64,000 bases of DNA from contig NZ_DF967525.1 in the NCBI RefSeq assembly GCF_000971475.1, positions 23,353-87,352 of the forward strand. The letters run 5' to 3'. Within the stretch, counting starts at the first letter, position 1. Each line of letters starts with the position of its first letter. The notes beneath the pieces were generated by a model that searched no databases, was not told where the DNA came from, and was given only the letters and a program-made list of their open reading frames with translations. Both the position numbers and the translations under genes were made by a program. Origin of the DNA: Sulfuricella sp. T08. GTDB lineage: Bacteria; Pseudomonadota; Gammaproteobacteria; Burkholderiales; Sulfuricellaceae. This document shows, piece by piece, positions 61,922 to 64,000 of this stretch.

Positions 61922-63199
61922 TCAGGAAGACATTTCGTGCAGAATGTTCTTGATCCAGCTCTTGGCGTAAATTGCCTCAAGCTCGGACAAATCCGGCGAC
62001 ACTCCACCGGAGTTCGCCACAGCAATGGTCTTGCCATCCGCCACCTTGTACACAGCCGCAACCGAAATTGCCTCTTTCTCGGTGACATAGCTGTAGCACA
62101 CGTTGGTATGGGATGGATCGATCAAATCCTGGCCGTTCATCAGTTGCACGATATTGGTCGCACACACCTTGGCCTGGGAGTTGGCCGAGTAACCCGACTT
62201 CGGCATCGCCCCTGCAATACAGGAGTCACCGATAATGTGCACATCCTTGGCAAGAGTCGATTCGAAGCTCAGCTGGTTGACCGGGCACCATTTCTTGTCC
62301 TCGCCCACTACACCGGCCTTGTGCGCGATCAGGCCGGCCTTTTGCGGCGGCACCAGATTGACCAGGTCACCCTTGATTTCCTCTACCCCGGTGTCGACAC
62401 TGCGATTTTTGGCGTCGACCTTGGTAACCTTCTGGGCTGGCCGGTAATCGATCATTCCCTCGTAGTGCTTGGCCCAGGCTTTCTTGAACAACGGACCTTT
62501 GGACACGATATCCGGATTGGCGTCGAGCACGATGATCTTGGCGGTCGGATTGTGGTTTTTCAGGTGCCAAGCCATCATGCTGATCCGCTCGTAAGGTCCG
62601 GGCGGGCAGCGGAACGGGGTCACCGGGATCGACATCACCACCGTGCCGCCTTTGGGCAGGTCTACCAGCTGCTTGCGCAACAGCAGGGTCTGCTCACCGG
62701 CTTTCCAGGCATGGGGGATTACTTTGGGGGTAGCCACCGGATCGTAACCCTCGATTTCCTCGAAGCGGAAATCGATACCGGGAGAGAGAACCAGACGGTC
62801 ATAACTGATGGTGCCGCCGGACACTACGACTTTCTTGGCGGAAGTATCGACAGCGGTGACTTCGTCGTAAACCACCTTGATGCCATTGTTGGCAGCCAAA
62901 TTTTCGTAGGTGATGGTATTGTCCTTGATATCGCGGAAACCCCCGATGACGGTGTTGCTGAACGGGCAGGACACGAACTTCTTGTCGCGCTCGATCATCA
63001 CCACTTCGATGGAGGGATCATTGATGCGGATATATTTGGCGACAATCGAGCCGCCATAGCCGCCGCCGATCACCACCACGCGTCGCCCTTTTTTCGGCAG
63101 CATTTCAGCGGCCGAAGTAATAAAGGGGGCACCCGCCAAACCCACGCCAGTCGCTGCGCCCAGCAGCTTGATAAAACTCCTGCGGTCCATATTCGACAT
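61922..63199 (-). CDS. fccB: Flavocytochrome c sulfide dehydrogenase, flavoprotein subunit
   Basis: The 425-residue protein has a Tat signal (DRRSFIKLLGAATG), the FAD-binding VVVIGGGYGG and the pyridine nucleotide-disulfide reductase fold. C78 in VSCPFSN is where the FAD is likely to be covalently bound, and C198 (RCPPGPYER) with C305 (WCPVNQL) would form the redox-active pair near the flavin, as in the Allochromatium enzyme. It oxidises sulfide to sulfur in the periplasm and passes electrons to FccA. fccA lies upstream (the gene order is fccA-fccB) with 18 bp between. Confidence 0.94.
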   Translation of the reverse strand: MSNMDRRSFIKLLGAATGVGLAGAPFITSAAEMLPKKGRRVVVIGGGYGGSIVAKYIRINDPSIEVVMIERDKKFVSCPFSNTVIGGFRDIKDNTITYENLAANNGIKVVYDEVTAVDTSAKKVVVSGGTISYDRLVLSPGIDFRFEEIEGYDPVATPKVIPHAWKAGEQTLLLRKQLVDLPKGGTVVMSIPVTPFRCPPGPYERISMMAWHLKNHNPTAKIIVLDANPDIVSKGPLFKKAWAKHYEGMIDYRPAQKVTKVDAKNRSVDTGVEEIKGDLVNLVPPQKAGLIAHKAGVVGEDKKWCPVNQLSFESTLAKDVHIIGDSCIAGAMPKSGYSANSQAKVCATNIVQLMNGQDLIDPSHTNVCYSYVTEKEAISVAAVYKVADGKTIAVANSGGVSPDLSELEAIYAKSWIKNILHEMSS

Positions 63200-63217
63200 A
63201 TTCTTTTTCCTCCTGAG

Positions 63218-63793
63218 TTATTGCTGGCTGGCGTAGAAGTTAATCAAGGCGTCGAGGTCATCCTTGCTCAGGCCCTCGAGTTTTTCCGCCATCTTCTTCG
63301 GCATCGCACGCTTCTTCGAAGCAAAATCATCCATGGTAATGTGCAGATACTCACTCCATTGGCCAGCAATTACGCCACCATCCTCGGATTCACGTCCGTT
63401 TTCCGTGTGGCATTTCTTGCAATTCTGCTCGTGCAGTTCCTTGCCCTTGGCCACCTTGGCGGCATCTACTTTCTGTGGATAGCGCACGAATTTCTTCTGG
63501 CTGAAGAAATCGCCCATCGCATTGAAGTCATCGTCCGAGTAAGCCTTGGCCACGCGATTCATCACGGTGCCGGCACGCTCACCGCTTTTGAATTTCTTCA
63601 TGGAGTCGGCGATATATGACGCTGGCTGGCCCGCCAGCGTTGGAATGCTGGGGCCAACAGCCTGGCCGAACTGCCCATGGCAGGCGGAACAGGTGTTAGA
63701 CAGCATGGCAGGGGTGGACGGGGCCGCCCATAGTGTCGAACTCATGGCGAGTCCGCCCGTAAGCAATACAAGATTGATCAGCTTGAGATTCAT
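63218..63793 (-). CDS. fccA: Flavocytochrome c, diheme cytochrome subunit
   Basis: The 191-residue protein has a signal peptide (about 1-23) and two heme-c sites, CSACH (35-39) and CKKCH (125-129), in a cytochrome c4-like duplicated fold. It takes electrons from FccB and passes them to the respiratory chain. I chose ATG 63793 (AAAGGAGG upstream); a much longer frame is possible upstream but its first 64 residues have no signal and are not credible. Confidence 0.93.
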   Translation of the reverse strand: MNLKLINLVLLTGGLAMSSTLWAAPSTPAMLSNTCSACHGQFGQAVGPSIPTLAGQPASYIADSMKKFKSGERAGTVMNRVAKAYSDDDFNAMGDFFSQKKFVRYPQKVDAAKVAKGKELHEQNCKKCHTENGRESEDGGVIAGQWSEYLHITMDDFASKKRAMPKKMAEKLEGLSKDDLDALINFYASQQ

Positions 63794-63969
63794 TGTTCCT
63801 CCTTTATTTGGATTGACATAACGACAACCAACACACCTTATTTGCGGTGTTATTTGGGGGTCACTGATCAAGCCCTCTGTGAACCCGCAGGACTTAATTC
63901 GGACTATGAGTTTGGTTGCGAATTTCGGATACCAGCAGTAGCCTATTAAACTGGCAACTGGAGGTTGAA

Positions 63970-64000
63970 ATGTATCGGATACCAAGACAAAGCTACACCA
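63970..64000 (+). CDS. First ten codons of an unidentified gene
   Basis: ATG 63970 follows GGAGG at a good distance and reads MYRIPRQSYT before the window ends. The basic start is reminiscent of short IS-element transposase proteins that begin with a similar PRxSYT segment, but ten residues are too few for a call. Confidence 0.4.
   Translation, partial: MYRIPRQSYT

Noticed and set aside
63794..63985. N-terminal extension of the cytochrome subunit
   Set aside because: The signal peptide begins at 63793 with a strong ribosome site; the extension would bury it.

Overview
The window reads as chromosome of a facultatively anaerobic, sulfur-oxidising betaproteobacterium. A Sulfuricella- or Nitrosomonadales-like organism fits best, but this is inferred from gene content and protein resemblance, not from a marker gene. 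Supporting content: a flavocytochrome c sulfide dehydrogenase pair (fccB/fccA), the O2-independent ubiquinone genes ubiU, ubiV and ubiT, an oxygen-sensitive class III ribonucleotide reductase, two well-formed FNR-type promoters, an SAH riboswitch ahead of ahcY, and many c-di-GMP proteins. No rRNA, tRNA, CRISPR array or complete insertion sequence was seen. Almost all DNA is GC-rich and densely coding.

Layout. 1-2.2 kb: end of a YhcC-type radical SAM gene, then ubiU and ubiV. 2.5-9.8 kb: a MHYT-PAS-GGDEF-EAL protein, a HerA/YjgR-type ATPase, a MITE-like palindrome, a lipoate ligase-DUF116 fusion carrying an intragenic palindrome, and a WbuC-type cupin. 10.2-12.4 kb: a soluble PDC/Cache protein and an AT-richer acyltransferase. 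12.5-15.0 kb: SAH riboswitch, ahcY and metF (methyl cycle). 15.1-18.0 kb: an FNR-controlled Cache-PAS-GGDEF(degenerate)-EAL protein.

18.2-28.1 kb is the most unusual region. Two paralogous gene pairs, each a LapG/BTLCP-like periplasmic cysteine protease followed by a membrane sensor with a degenerate HD-GYP domain, flank a Slam-type outer-membrane translocon and its probable TbpB-fold secreted cargo. The cargo carries a PAAG motif of the kind LapG cuts. I propose that the locus is one system for c-di-GMP-linked release of a Slam-exported surface protein.

28.3-31.0 kb: TtcA-like ATPase, pteridine reductase-like SDR, and divergent MidA. 31.0-34.6 kb: an EnvZ/OmpR-like two-component system divergent from three small exported glycine-rich proteins. 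34.6-37.8 kb: an alpha/beta hydrolase coupled to a GGDEF-EAL protein. 37.8-38.0 kb: a mosaic of decayed trpB and midA fragments. 38.0-42.4 kb: a MacAB-like ABC exporter operon. 42.7-52.8 kb: TrpB2, an Slp lipoprotein, cca, an NDUFA9-like SDR, a soluble lytic transglycosylase, an aldehyde dehydrogenase, a 50-bp perfect palindrome, an FNR-controlled exported protein, and ilvA. 53.0-57.9 kb: a histone-H1-like RHH protein, rpiA, phoU-ppx, a RIO kinase and yehS. 58.1-61.9 kb: ubiT and an NrdR-box-controlled class III RNR operon whose glycyl-radical domain is a separate 64-residue gene, then nrdG. 61.9-63.8 kb: fccA-fccB. The window ends ten codons into another gene.

The genes fit a lifestyle that moves between oxic and anoxic, sulfide-containing conditions. 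UbiUVT makes quinone without O2, NrdD/NrdG makes dNTPs without O2, FccAB passes electrons from sulfide to cytochrome c, and the c-di-GMP proteins, one of them under FNR, probably tie surface attachment to redox state.
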